Origin: Patella vulgata
Taxonomy: Eukaryota > Mollusca > Gastropoda > Patellidae
Direction of reading: 5' to 3'
DNA length: 64,000 bases
Assembly (NCBI RefSeq): GCF_932274485.2
Contig: NC_065881.2
Span: 63,498,702 to 63,562,701, forward strand
Below the pieces are notes generated by a model that saw nothing but the letters and a program-made list of their open reading frames with translations, did no database searches and was not told the DNA's origin. The stretch's first letter is position 1, and every line of letters starts with the position of its first letter. Below are positions 59,501 to 61,620 of this stretch, piece by piece. The translations under genes and the position numbers were made by a program.

Positions 59501-60328
59501 TTCTGCATTGTCTTGTAGATGCTTTTCTTTGTCCATTACAAATGGCACCTGAAACTGTAGAATACACAACTCGTGTACTGATTTTAACATGTTTATTATA
59601 TCTTAAATATTGGATATTTTCCCGGCAAGATATACAACATCTATATTGACTGAAATGGACCAATATCGTATTTTAATGTGATTTTAATTTCGAATTTTAT
59701 GAAAAATGTTGAGTTACAGGTTTAGTTCTTTTAAATAGTTTGATCCAATCAGTATTTTATATATATATATTGTTGTAGGAAACAAGCATTAGTACGACTT
59801 GGTGAAACTCATACTATTTGTGATAAAACACAGAAAGATCAACAGAAATCTTCAGGTAAATAATTTACTCTCTCAATTTGGTATGACATATATAGATCTA
59901 ATTTTTATGATTCCAAATTAAAAATTTTTACAATTTACACTGCACTTTTTCTACTAGGGCTGTCCCATATTTCATGATAAAACTGCTTTATAATAAAACA
60001 TTTATAAGACTATAATTATTTGTATAGACTTACCTTGAGATATTTATATATTTAGCCCTTTTTTTGTTTTAATTTAATTACAGACGTCTGTTTGCCTCCA
60101 GTAATGATGCGTGGTAGATATAATATACCAGGGGAAATACGAGGCTTTGTTCCAGCTATTAACTTACCATTAAAAACAGTCTACATGAATCCATTTCCCA
60201 GTCCGATGGATCTTTATGATGCCAGATTCCAGGAACCTATTTTAATCACTTTGAAATCAGAGCAGAAATTCTTTGTTCAATCAAATTCTGTTGTGCCCTT
60301 AGCATGTCCTGTGGCACCAAGTAGTTAA
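17720..60328 (+). CDS. WDR97: WD40-repeat protein, WDR97-like (29 coding exons, 1,584 aa)
   Basis: Twenty-nine exons join with consistent phase to 4,755 nt, an exact multiple of three: 1,584 residues plus TAA. Human WDR97 is of similar length (about 1,620 as I recall), whereas WDR87 is much longer. Residues about 140-750 form one or two WD40 propellers: FVGHCEKVNALAVYP with STDHTIRVWN (about 285-320), SCSDSSVRIV (about 395), LLLGGRRDGYICVYNWLTGD (about 515), AGMDNVIKIWRLYP (about 560-575), FVGFVDSDFRFYDF (about 640), VITGL...SIDGTIRIWN (about 685-710), LLVGIGRHLFKI (about 740). Residues about 800-880 are charged helix, 900-1165 Pro/Glu-rich linker, 1166-1325 predicted helical (HEAT/armadillo-like), and the last 250 linker plus a conserved end. 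WDR97 is a little-studied protein linked to cilia/sperm flagella. The exact paralogue (WDR97 rather than WDR87) is inference. ATG at 17720 is the first Met of exon 1; an upstream coding exon is not excluded. Confidence 0.85.
18389..18544 (+). CDS. WDR97: WDR97-like exon 2
   Basis: 52 codons, phase 0; acceptor TTTACAG, donor TAT|GTAAGT. Encodes EYITTDGRGFRIFLEDGRRK and onward to YVGWQHKTDQLY, typical of the first beta blade of this family. Confidence 0.9.
18588..18783 (+). repeat. GATAAAGAGCTGG family, partial copy
   Basis: ACATTATGGGAGATTAGATA, AAGAGTTGGAAGTTCTCAG and ACCGAGAATTGAATATTAGG. It stops where an ATACGCCC element starts, so that element may have inserted in it. Confidence 0.62.
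18784..19752 (+). mobile_element. ATACGCCCACATTTT family element, copy 1
   Basis: Starts TATACGCCCACATTTTCATG and ends near AAAATGTGGG (degraded). Interior is tandem modules: TCTAGAGGTCACAATTTT, ATCCGATTTTGATGAAACTT, TTATAACCCAAAGATC, TTCGATATTCGCGCATATCG, ACTTCCTGAATTATGGCC, TTGTACGAAAAATCG. The internal ORFs are by-products. Located in WDR97 intron 2. Confidence 0.8.
19890..20090. repeat. Interspersed repeat with CCCGGCTTCGCTCGGGGG head
   Basis: AGAATACCCGGCTTCGCTCG, AGACTCGGGGCAGACCTAG, a GACAGACAAACAGA run and ACGACAGTCACAAATATTAG then TATAGATAA. This head-and-tail layout is common for short interspersed elements in invertebrates; class not assigned. Confidence 0.5.
20753..20872 (+). CDS. 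WDR97: WDR97-like exon 3
   Basis: 40 codons, phase 0; acceptor T-rich run then AAG, donor ATG|GTAAGT. Encodes LMEKDELEIISQ...NTGEVLTVGPNFIM, a WD-type strand pair. Confidence 0.88.
21083..21435 (-). repeat. GATAAAGAGCTGG family, minus orientation
   Basis: TTAAACATGCATTATGCAAG at one end and GAACTTCCAGCTCTTTATCT at the other. WDR97 intron 3. Confidence 0.68.
21450..22048. repeat. Interspersed repeat (~600 bp), uninterrupted copy
   Basis: Contains ACAAACTGGGTGATTTTATG, GGACTAAAAACATATTCAAA at one side and TTATTGGAAATAACCACCGA, TAAATACTTTTCTGGG at the other. The same borders recur at 37685-38225 around a SINE. Class unknown; no long ORF. Confidence 0.6.
22494..22646 (+). CDS. WDR97: WDR97-like exon 4
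   Basis: 51 codons, phase 0; acceptor TTTTGACAG, donor GTG|GTATGT. Encodes TIAFRYAARHLIPNKT... to RLYLAIDSGVV. Confidence 0.9.
22903..24142 (+). mobile_element. ATACGCCCACATTTT family element, copy 2 (longest, ~1.24 kb)
   Basis: Begins TTTTTATACGCCCACATTTT and ends AAAATGTGGGCGTATCTTGC followed by CTAGCAACTGCTGGTT. The 15-bp ends ATACGCCCACATTTT / AAAATGTGGGCGTAT are inverted. The left end also forms a hairpin with GTGGACATAT. About six degenerate modules lie inside. The right end lies about 10 bases before the acceptor of WDR97 exon 5. Confidence 0.85.
24153..24276 (+). CDS. WDR97: WDR97-like exon 5
   Basis: Acceptor TATATTTTAG, donor TCTA|GTAAGT, one base carried over. Encodes VFNIHHGKMLLH... 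and ITALTFFNPLKYVVTGALDG, a classic WD repeat. The end of a repeat element lies about 10-30 bases before this acceptor. Confidence 0.92.
24655..24800 (+). repeat. Possible degraded tRNA-derived repeat
   Basis: After a G-run, TGTATGATTAAGGCTC and CCCAGGTTCAGACACC have A-box- and B-box-like form at tRNA spacing; followed by AGGGTGAACGTGACTGGCTT. No second copy seen in the window. Confidence 0.3.
25016..27435 (+). mobile_element. 5'-truncated, degenerate LINE (CR1/L2-like non-LTR retrotransposon)
   Basis: Scattered frames on the plus strand encode the end of an apurinic endonuclease (RQFTDLLNSHSLYSIL, HTLDLVITRED), then reverse transcriptase pieces: NTFKSAIVFPLLKKSNLD, LDLSAASDKVDHNILLNRLE, SSGVPEGSVLGPILL, a degraded YADDTQLY region, LKVN-DDKSEYLLLGSN, and the 3' domain AARLISGIPYRDHVTPVFYK, KLWNKLSY, HLFKRMFI. 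The 3' end has GCGCTATATAAATATGTG followed by a short TAATAATAAT tail, usual for CR1/L2-group LINEs. Several frameshifts and stops and a missing 5' half mean it cannot move. It lies in WDR97 intron 5. The clade is inferred from the motifs. Confidence 0.85.
27766..27928 (+). CDS. WDR97: WDR97-like exon 6 (WD repeat)
   Basis: Acceptor CTGTTTCAG, donor GATAG|GTTGGT. Encodes IKVWDEKW (completing the previous WD), then GHCEKVNALAVYPNG and STDHTIRVWN with the GH and WD-type dipeptides of a canonical repeat. Confidence 0.94.
28410..28538 (+). CDS. WDR97: WDR97-like exon 7
   Basis: Acceptor TTGTTTTAG, donor TTGG|GTAAGT. Encodes VAIAEPVDGLGTEQQYNIFY and SGRKVDLWQLQHLYNIH. Confidence 0.9.
28949..29124 (+). 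CDS. WDR97: WDR97-like exon 8
   Basis: Acceptor ATAATTTCAG, donor GAAG|GTATGT. Encodes HRVNKVKITTHPFFPVRAV then SCSDSSVRIVSPGNGNVITS, a WD repeat with serine-rich turn. Confidence 0.92.
29578..29720 (+). repeat. Fragment of the ATACGCCCACATTTT family
   Basis: An internal module only (TAGCTTGTGGATTCTCTAGA, GGTCACAATTTTTAGCCGAT, CACTGTTACACCCTAATGAC) with no ends, in WDR97 intron 8. Confidence 0.7.
30071..30241 (-). pseudogene. Lone C-terminal exon of a trypsin-like (S1) serine protease, antisense in WDR97 intron 8
   Basis: On the minus strand an acceptor ending ATAATTTCAG is followed by 56 open codons and TAG. The peptide begins GDSGGPLMC, the active-site serine motif of chymotrypsin-fold proteases, and continues with LFGIVSSGRGCADADQAGFY and TNIPYYRNWI, matching the family's last two strands, the GCA/YT segment and the C-terminal helix. 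Full S1 domains are about 230 residues, so this is the last fifth only. I found no exon with the TAAHC histidine or the DIAL aspartate at higher coordinates within the intron. It may be the last exon of a nested antisense gene with distant exons, or a gene fragment moved here. The frame is open and the acceptor good, so it could still be expressed. Confidence 0.78.
30372..31004 (+). mobile_element. ATACGCCCACATTTT family element, copy 3
   Basis: Begins TTTTTATATGCCCACATTTT and ends AAAATGTGGGCGTATCTTGC, then ATGGCAACCGCTTGTAA. Shorter interior of about four modules. The right end is about 33 bases before the acceptor of WDR97 exon 9. Confidence 0.84.
31037..31138 (+). CDS. WDR97: WDR97-like exon 9
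   Basis: Acceptor TTTATTTTAG, donor GGAG|GTAGTT (weak +3 context). Encodes ETLFTVMGNGDIVKSLTNTN and VVNRWKNFQPG. Splices in frame to exon 10. Confidence 0.85.
31345..31460 (+). other. Possible alternative terminal exon of WDR97-like gene
   Basis: An acceptor AATTCCAACAG is followed in the phase left by exon 9 by 37 open codons (VMSRLVNGLNLRAQIDIVD...) and TAG. If used it would end the protein after about 500 residues. The main model splices exon 9 directly to exon 10. No conserved motif recognised. Confidence 0.3.
31790..32070 (-). mobile_element. SINE family 2, minus orientation
   Basis: Starts with the reversed tail (GAAATGGGGTTTAACGCCCT) and ends with the reversed head; on the minus strand the B box GTGTTCGATCAC and GTAAGACGTTGGCTCGC are visible. 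WDR97 intron 9. Confidence 0.78.
32145..32706. mobile_element. hAT-type MITE (562 bp) with 8-bp target duplication
   Basis: Terminal inverted repeats CAGGGGCGGATTGGG at both ends (the second reversed), typical of hAT elements. A perfect 8-bp target duplication ACTATAAC flanks it at 32137-32144 and 32707-32714, the hAT length. The interior is GC-rich for this window, contains a G-run at about 32259-32268, and has no transposase. It lies in WDR97 intron 9. Confidence 0.9.
33191..34175 (+). mobile_element. ATACGCCCACATTTT family element, copy 4 (left end truncated)
   Basis: Left end begins at ACATTTTCATGTGGATGTAT, lacking the first few bases of the consensus; right end AAAATGTGGGTGTATCTTGC then CTGGCAAG. 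Five or so modules lie inside. WDR97 intron 9. Confidence 0.82.
34255..34870. repeat. Imperfect minisatellite, ~55-bp units
   Basis: About ten diverged units of the type TTTCACAATCATTTATACAA, ACATGATAAAATTGATACAT, GGTAATA. Ends just before WDR97 exon 10. Confidence 0.75.
34878..35101 (+). CDS. WDR97: WDR97-like exon 10
   Basis: Acceptor CCTATAATCAG, donor GAG|GTAAAT. Encodes ICNYLLVYEYIVD..., GRRDGYICVYNWLTGDVDFK. It follows an imperfect minisatellite directly. Confidence 0.92.
35130..35583. repeat. Minisatellite plus 37-base T run, split by a MITE
   Basis: Units of about 33 bp (GTAAATCATTCACCTTGATC, TGTT) at 35130-35166 and 35445-35546, then T37 at 35547-35583. The MITE at 35167-35413 lies within the array. 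Confidence 0.75.
35167..35413. mobile_element. MITE with ~33-bp terminal inverted repeats
   Basis: Left arm 35167-35198 starts CAATAAGCTATAACACATAC and runs through TTATGGAAGAACA; the right arm 35381-35413 is its near-perfect reverse complement. It splits a TTCACCTTGATCTG minisatellite in WDR97 intron 10, so it inserted after that repeat had formed. Confidence 0.8.
35944..36016 (+). CDS. WDR97: WDR97-like exon 11 (73 nt)
   Basis: Acceptor TTTGTTTTAG, donor ATGG|GTAGGT. Encodes AHGSKGVLNLLANSKEDQLI then SAGM, the H...V...S..G(D) part of a WD repeat completed in exon 12. Confidence 0.9.
36412..36594 (+). CDS. WDR97: WDR97-like exon 12
   Basis: Acceptor ATTTTTTCAG, donor AAAA|GTATGT. Encodes DNVIKIWRLYPFAEEALTPL then a stretch running to YNLQDK. 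Confidence 0.92.
36655..36958 (+). mobile_element. SINE family 2
   Basis: TGGTTCCCCCTTGTCAGTGG, GGCCTGGCAAGGAACA, CCGTGTACACATTGGCG, GAGTAGGCCGTAGAGCTG, then AGGATGTTAAACCCCATTTC and an (ATTTC)-like tail. WDR97 intron 12. Confidence 0.8.
37073..37330 (+). mobile_element. tRNA-derived SINE, family 1
   Basis: Head TATTGCCGAATGGTTAGC, B box GGTTTCGATTCCCC, body CTCCCACTGCTAAAGACC, ending around GACCTAGCTTGAATCAAGTA with a changed 3' end. It directly follows a family 2 SINE in WDR97 intron 12. Confidence 0.82.
37554..37592 (+). CDS. WDR97: WDR97-like exon 13 (39-nt microexon)
   Basis: Acceptor TTTTTCTAG, donor CACA|GTAAGT. Encodes MFGNETQNLDAFH. The length is a multiple of three and the flanking phases match, so skipping would keep the frame; this makes the exon plausible but also optional. 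Confidence 0.68.
37685..38225. repeat. Second copy of the 21.5 kb repeat, split by a SINE
   Basis: Left part to about 37849 and right part from about 38160 match the two ends of the 21.5 kb copy; the middle is missing and replaced by SINE family 2. Confidence 0.6.
37850..38165 (+). mobile_element. SINE family 2 nested in another repeat
   Basis: Same layout as the 36.7 kb copy, ending GACATTAAACCCCATTTCAT. The flanks (37685-37849 and 38166-38225) are two parts of the 21.45-22.05 kb repeat family, so this copy landed inside an older element. Confidence 0.78.
39065..39440 (+). repeat. GATAAAGAGCTGG family, diverged copy
   Basis: TTTAGATAAAGAGTCGTTTT at the start; ACCTGCAATAGGTAGATTTA and GCCTTGCATAATGTATCTTT at the end. 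WDR97 intron 13. Confidence 0.65.
39484..39545 (+). repeat. Degraded end of an ATACGCCCACATTTT family element
   Basis: TTTTTATACACCCATATTTG then ATGTAGACATATTGGCGTCA resembles the left terminus of the family. It lies about 50 bases before the unusual start of WDR97 exon 14. Confidence 0.55.
39595..39835 (+). CDS. WDR97: WDR97-like exon 14 (non-canonical AC acceptor)
   Basis: Donor GTCAG|GTAACA is normal. The protein CFVGFVDSDFRFYDF...ERMTCPLYVYYI, then VITGL and SIDGTIRIWN, clearly belongs to the propeller. No AG precedes it in frame: the last bases before the open frame are TTTTTAAAC. Taking AC as acceptor keeps the phase; either downstream AG (ending 39619 or 39628) would shift the frame into an early stop. 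Confidence 0.8.
39960..40080 (+). repeat. Possible degraded SINE family 1
   Basis: AGTGGCCAAGTGGTC, CTGACCTCATGGGTTTCTCT and TTCTCCTACTTACTGACTAC resemble the body of family 1 with many changes and end in GTTGAATGGACATTATACC. WDR97 intron 14. Confidence 0.45.
40205..40608 (+). mobile_element. GATAAAGAGCTGG MITE-like family, full-length copy
   Basis: About 400 bp from GGGCATTATGGGAGATTAGA to GCTCTTATATATAATGTATG. Best-preserved copy in the window and the reference for the others. Its end is 6-10 bases before the acceptor of WDR97 exon 15. Confidence 0.72.
40615..40721 (+). CDS. WDR97: WDR97-like exon 15
   Basis: Acceptor ATAAACAG, donor TCAT|GTAAGT. Encodes RLLKLNVIPYSISFYNSKGD then LLVGIGRHLFKIPYES. 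A MITE-like repeat ends about 6-10 bases before the acceptor. Confidence 0.93.
41268..41390 (+). mobile_element. SINE family 1, head half only
   Basis: GGGGGTTTGGATGGCCGAAT through B box GGTTTCGATTCCC to CTGTCCAACC, then the host repeat resumes. The 3' half is absent, unusual for retroposed SINEs, which normally lose the 5' side; a later deletion is likely. Confidence 0.75.
42177..42891 (-). mobile_element. Internally deleted Tc1-like element (715 bp), relative of the 13 kb copy
   Basis: Terminal inverted repeats read TAYTCTTCAAAAAAAGTAGG at both ends, one substitution class away from the 13 kb element (TACTATTC). TA target duplications are at 42175-42176 and 42892-42893. On the minus strand about 42375-42580 encodes the last 60 residues of a transposase (RRVRRRQRQPKTLQELAVAL, IRSMPR, then GGAITHY) clearly homologous to the 13 kb protein, with a stop after MPR. 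The rest of the transposase is missing. The element sits inside the repeat element that spans 41183-42950. Confidence 0.88.
42952..43099 (+). CDS. WDR97: WDR97-like exon 16
   Basis: Acceptor GTTTTTATTTAG, donor TCAA|GTAAGT. Encodes YMPRAYKCKMVTMKFLEQKA..., leaving the propeller for a charged helix. The acceptor's pyrimidine tract is the end of a repeat element. Confidence 0.93.
43103..43178 (+). repeat. SINE family 2 tail fragment
   Basis: TCATTAGTCGGGTTGGTGCA, GAAGAGTAGGGCATTAAACT, CCATTTCATTT: the 3' end only, directly after the donor of WDR97 exon 16. Confidence 0.7.
43398..44231 (-). mobile_element. ATACGCCCACATTTT family element, copy 5 (minus orientation)
   Basis: Reverse-complement copy: starts ACCAGCGGTTGCCAGATAAG (right terminus) and ends AAAATGTGGGCGTATAAAAA (left terminus). 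Its ends show that the full right terminus is ATCTT(AT)CTGGCAACCGCTGGTT. WDR97 intron 16, about 100 bases before exon 17. Confidence 0.84.
44334..44409 (+). CDS. WDR97: WDR97-like exon 17
   Basis: Acceptor ATTAAACTAG, donor AAG|GTAAAT. Encodes FDTYVDVLTPEEEESVNKEK..., a short acidic-basic helix. Confidence 0.9.
45781..46256. mobile_element. Foldback MITE with ~56-bp arms, split by a SINE
   Basis: Left arm 45781-45837 and right arm 46201-46256 are inverted copies (CACATCACAATTTATATGGA... against reversed TCATATCAATTGTGTTGTG, and GGTTTATACACA...GCAC). Removing the nested SINE at 45871-46147 leaves an element of about 190 bp. Just inside the right arm is GAGAATACTTGTCGAAACGT, also present in the 35.2 kb MITE (GAGAATACTCTTTGAAACGT), so the two are distant relatives. 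Confidence 0.78.
45871..46147 (+). mobile_element. tRNA-derived SINE, family 1, with 12-bp target duplication
   Basis: Full-length copy from GGGGGGTTGGATGGCTGAAT to the (CT)n tail. TTATTGTTTTCA flanks it on both sides (ending 45870; from 46148). It is nested in the 45.8-46.3 kb foldback MITE. Confidence 0.92.
46680..46832 (+). CDS. WDR97: WDR97-like exon 18
   Basis: 51 codons, phase 0; acceptor TTTATTTCAG, donor ACT|GTAAGT. Encodes AFSVLFTRDDELKQLKKGDV then a lysine-rich patch and NYMKMFYDKPKIT. Confidence 0.92.
47199..47662 (+). mobile_element. ATACGCCCACATTTT family element, copy 6 (right end missing)
   Basis: Begins TTTTTATACGCCCACATTTT, then CATGTGGACGTATTATGCCG; runs about 460 bases through two to three modules and stops after TTGTACGAAAAATTGTG with no right terminus. 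WDR97 intron 18. Confidence 0.8.
48146..48215 (+). CDS. WDR97: WDR97-like exon 19 (70 nt)
   Basis: Acceptor ATTTTATAG, donor GATA|GTAAGT. Encodes LPEDDLFPLDTVNDRLAASP. Confidence 0.88.
48416..48666 (+). CDS. WDR97: WDR97-like exon 20
   Basis: Acceptor TATATTACAG, donor ATA|GTAAGT. Proline-rich linker with GGFIPNSVLAKILYPTP followed by SLTLDQLQQIGEFGI. Confidence 0.93.
48714..48751 (-). mobile_element. 38-bp retroposed SINE tail with 13-bp target duplication
   Basis: Only the last 38 bases of a family 2 SINE (CAGTAGGACGTTAAACCCC then ATTTC repeats on the minus strand) are present, flanked by TTGTTCTAATGTG at 48701-48713 and 48752-48764. It is an extreme 5'-truncated retroposition, 47 bases after the end of WDR97 exon 20. 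Confidence 0.85.
49005..49245 (+). repeat. Degraded SINE family 2
   Basis: GTGCCTAGTTGTTTGAATGG, GTAAAAGACCCCTTGATAAA, AGAGTAAGATAATTGTC and a tail GAGACATTAAGCCCTTCCAT match family 2 with many changes. WDR97 intron 20. Confidence 0.6.
49266..49328 (-). repeat. SINE family 2 tail fragment, minus orientation
   Basis: GAAATGAAATGGAGTTTAGC, TTTCTGCACCAACTGGGCAA: reversed 3' end of family 2, facing the degraded plus copy just upstream. Confidence 0.65.
49412..49678 (+). mobile_element. SINE family 1 inserted in a splice acceptor, with 12-bp target duplication
   Basis: Flanked by TTTATTATAGGA at 49400-49411 and 49679-49690. This target sequence contains the 3' splice site of WDR97 exon 21 (TATTATAG|GA), so the insertion made a second acceptor 279 bases upstream. 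The downstream copy now has the SINE's CTCTCTCTTT tail as its pyrimidine tract. Some wear in the body (ACGTGATAAGGAGTAGCGTC). Confidence 0.9.
49689..49943 (+). CDS. WDR97: WDR97-like exon 21
   Basis: 85 codons, phase 0; acceptor TTTATTATAG, donor GAG|GTTAGT. Encodes HRTVKFHRNDDHSNRVF..., LPKTPSPTPSNKSEEDAFWG, FQGLLNQTPTPE. A SINE inserted in the acceptor duplicated it (see the SINE entry), and another repeat begins 8-10 bases past the donor. Confidence 0.93.
49951..51048 (+). mobile_element. Repeat element with GCTTAGGCTAAGC-type core, copy 2
   Basis: Same ends as the 41 kb copy: TATTGTCCCCCGCTTTCGAA at the start and ACATCAGCCACACTGTTGGC then TTGTTT at the end, with three to four modules. 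It has no Tc1 insertion, so it shows the empty site. It starts about 8 bases after the donor of WDR97 exon 21. Confidence 0.8.
51050..51240. repeat. Minisatellite, ~45-bp units
   Basis: About four units of TACACTAGGAGTATAGAATG, ATGTTTGGATA with point changes. WDR97 intron 21, next to the end of the 49.9-51.0 kb element. Confidence 0.7.
51586..51867 (+). CDS. WDR97: WDR97-like exon 22 (Glu- and Pro-rich linker)
   Basis: 94 codons, phase 0; acceptor TGATTTTAG, donor ACA|GTAAGT. Starts PKQEEKEEEEEEIPV, continues with PPKP/TPPK/PTPSP repeats and ends with LPDFITQFTDTEWFKQYFP. Confidence 0.93.
52498..52826 (+). CDS. WDR97: WDR97-like exon 23 (helical domain)
   Basis: Largest exon. Acceptor GTATTTTCAG, donor GTCAG|GTAAGA. 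Encodes TWPKPWTADAFALSLLKVLR and then paired amphipathic helices to IIQYLDGDREVR, HEAT/armadillo-like in character. Confidence 0.94.
52928..53275 (-). repeat. GATAAAGAGCTGG family, minus orientation
   Basis: TGCTTTATGTAAAACTAAAT, ATTGCAGGTCTTTATTTTGG, ATCTTGTCAAAACTGCAAAC and TTTTGCATTATCTTGACTAA. WDR97 intron 23, about 100 bases past exon 23. Confidence 0.62.
53280..54190. other. Intron sequence, nothing recognised apart from a SINE tail
   Basis: About 900 bases of WDR97 intron 23 without coding character, inverted repeats or clear family matches, except the family 2 SINE tail at 53555-53620. Confidence 0.4.
53555..53620 (+). repeat. SINE family 2 tail fragment
   Basis: CATCTTCTTTAGTCCAGTTG, GTACAGAAAAGCAGGACATT and CCCATTTTATTTA: diverged 3' end. 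WDR97 intron 23. Confidence 0.55.
54790..55570 (+). repeat. Diverged module repeat (GAATTATGGCCC type) split by a SINE
   Basis: Three to four ~150-bp units with GAGTTTCATGGGATTC, AATGAATTATGACCCA and GTATACTGCTGTATG; starts near ACTAGAGGGGTCAATCGCTA and TTTTCTGTCTGTCAG. The SINE at 55030-55275 interrupts it. Related in layout to the other module arrays but not closely in sequence. WDR97 intron 23. Confidence 0.6.
55030..55275 (+). mobile_element. tRNA-derived SINE, family 1
   Basis: GGGGGTGGATAGCCGAATGG, B box GGTTTTGATTCCCC, body CTCCGGTTTCCTCCCACTGC, ending TGTTGAGTGGACTTAACCC with a shortened tail. Inserted in the module repeat of WDR97 intron 23. Confidence 0.85.
55699..55848 (+). CDS. 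WDR97: WDR97-like exon 24
   Basis: Acceptor AATTTCCAG, donor GATAG|GTTGAT (weak). Encodes SLVCDILINCGLQDSHRQLE then LDSWDIWNLEEEDRK, continuing the helical repeats. Confidence 0.92.
56254..56383 (+). CDS. WDR97: WDR97-like exon 25
   Basis: Acceptor CTGTTTAAG, donor TCT|GTAAGT. Encodes WMTSYKLHIEDTLERMKKGQ and a basic stretch ending KAKKKGS. Confidence 0.9.
56390..57430. other. Intron sequence, nothing recognised
   Basis: WDR97 intron 25 before the ATACGCCC element: no open frame with known motifs and no repeat shared with the rest of the window. A locally less AT-rich stretch (56640-56880) includes GGCTGGGGGCATTGGTTTGG. Confidence 0.4.
57438..57695 (+). mobile_element. ATACGCCCACATTTT family element, copy 7 (short, right end missing)
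   Basis: Begins TTTTTATACGCCCACATTTT; one module, ending at AGCTTGTGAACACTCTAG, about 40 bases before the acceptor of WDR97 exon 26. Confidence 0.8.
57736..57865 (+). CDS. WDR97: WDR97-like exon 26
   Basis: Acceptor ATAATATTCAG, donor ACAT|GTAAGT. Encodes AVSILDDQGTVTTLPDGTEF then a serine-rich end. A large inverted repeat starts about 15 bases past the donor. Confidence 0.9.
57882..58171. mobile_element. Palindromic MITE with ~120-bp arms
   Basis: Left arm 57882-58000 and right arm 58050-58171 are almost perfect reverse complements (AATTCATCACGTTTCTCGCA..., ACATAATTCTCAATACT, GCGTTCTGTTGTTATCTCTG), separated by about 50 bases. The transcript of WDR97 intron 26 would form a long hairpin starting about 15 bases past exon 26's donor. 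High arm identity suggests a young insertion. Confidence 0.86.
58736..58934 (+). CDS. WDR97: WDR97-like exon 27
   Basis: Acceptor TATATTTCAG, donor CCAAG|GTATTA. Encodes LMYNKLPDGNLTESASYIDV, VVNYFCEMMVEKEIESI and a C-terminal VLVLPRLPR. Confidence 0.9.
59232..59710 (+). repeat. Second copy of the 16.3 kb repeat
   Basis: GGCTCTGTTTCTTGGAACCT, AGCACATATTAATGTAACAT, GTGAATCAGCCATAACTACT, AAATGGCACCTGAAACTGTA and CGGCAAGATATACAACATC align in order with the first copy. WDR97 intron 27. Confidence 0.62.
59779..59855 (+). CDS. WDR97: WDR97-like exon 28 (77 nt)
   Basis: Acceptor ATTGTTGTAG, donor TCAG|GTAAAT. Encodes KQALVRLGETHTICDKTQKD. Confidence 0.88.
60084..60328 (+). CDS. WDR97: WDR97-like terminal exon 29
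   Basis: Acceptor TTTAATTACAG; 81 codons then TAA. Encodes VCLPPVMMRGRYNIPGEIRG, PAINLPLKTVYMNPFPSPMD and a C-terminus ending CPVAPSS. Confidence 0.93.
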
Positions 60329-61620
60329 ATTCGTAACAATTGTTAATTTCAAACTGTATAAGATATAATTGAAGGAGATGTTTTGTAACTATTAAAATTA
60401 TGAAACTTTTATACATAAAATAATCAGTGATACAAAGAAATGGTACTCCTCAACGTCTACTTTGTTTATAAAGGTCATCTTATTTAAAAATTGTAAATAC
60501 GTGGCAGAAGTGTTGTGAATTAAAACTAAAATGCATTAAAGGTATTTTATAATTATAAATAGTAAATATTTCAACTGTTTTGTTAGGTGACTCATTTCTT
60601 GTTTAGAGGTGAAATTGTCTGTGATATTTATATAGAAACAGTTTGAAAGATTGGGTAATTAAAAGTTGTAAAATTGTAAATAATAATATTTATTATATTA
60701 GAAATAATTGCAAGATGATGTTATTTAAGCGGGTAAAATTGTAAATAGACCTAATATTTTATGTTAGAAATAGATAACAAATTATAAAATTGTAAATGGT
60801 ATTTTTGGACAAACATCTCCAATATAAACAATTATTTTACAGTTTGAACAAGAACAACAATAAACCGACAGGGCATTGTAAACTTGGTATTAAATTAAGA
60901 TAAGAGTAAAATCCTTAAAAAACTATGTCGGGGGGAAAAAAAAAATTAAAATAGTGTGATTAAAGGAACTTTATTAAGGCTCTATTTACCTTAGAAATTG
61001 CAGTAATTGAGAAAAATCTGTTTTATTGTGCACTTAATGCCTTTAATGTAAAGTGTTTACTGTAGGTATTGCCAACAATAGAGGCTGGAGGCTAGCATAA
61101 GTAGATAGTATTTACCTATGGAGTTACCAGAGTGACATGATGTGAATGTAGATGTTAACCATCATTTCTACTATTATTACTCTCTCTTTCTTAAACCAGA
61201 TCCTTATTGTTAGTGATGAGAAAGAGGATGAGAAAATAGGCTGATTTTGACCAATAGTTTCACAGCTTGTTTAGTTTACATCTTCTATTCAGGATATTAC
61301 TAAGATACAGTAAATCAGATGACTATATTTCGTGATAAGAAATATAAAAGGATCTAATTTTGGTTATATAAAGGGATCTAATTTTGGATGTATAAATAAA
61401 CTAATTTGATAAATCAAGATACCAAATATATGTGCGCTATATTATTCTTGTGTATATATAACAATTCTTTAACAGCATTACTTATGTTATTTTCTGTGAT
61501 AAATAGTTTATTTATATTTGATCTGTGATAATTGTTACATACCATATCAGCATTTTATGTTTATGTAATTGTGATACAGTATGTATAATGAAGGAGGCTT
61601 TAATTATCTAATAAAAAAAA
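60329..61620 (+). other. Probable 3' UTR and downstream flank of the WDR97-like gene
   Basis: AT-rich sequence without coding character. AATAAA occurs at 60859-60864 and 61395-61400, and ATAAAA before an A-run near 61610; any could end the transcript. No repeat family seen elsewhere in the window was recognised here. Confidence 0.5.
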
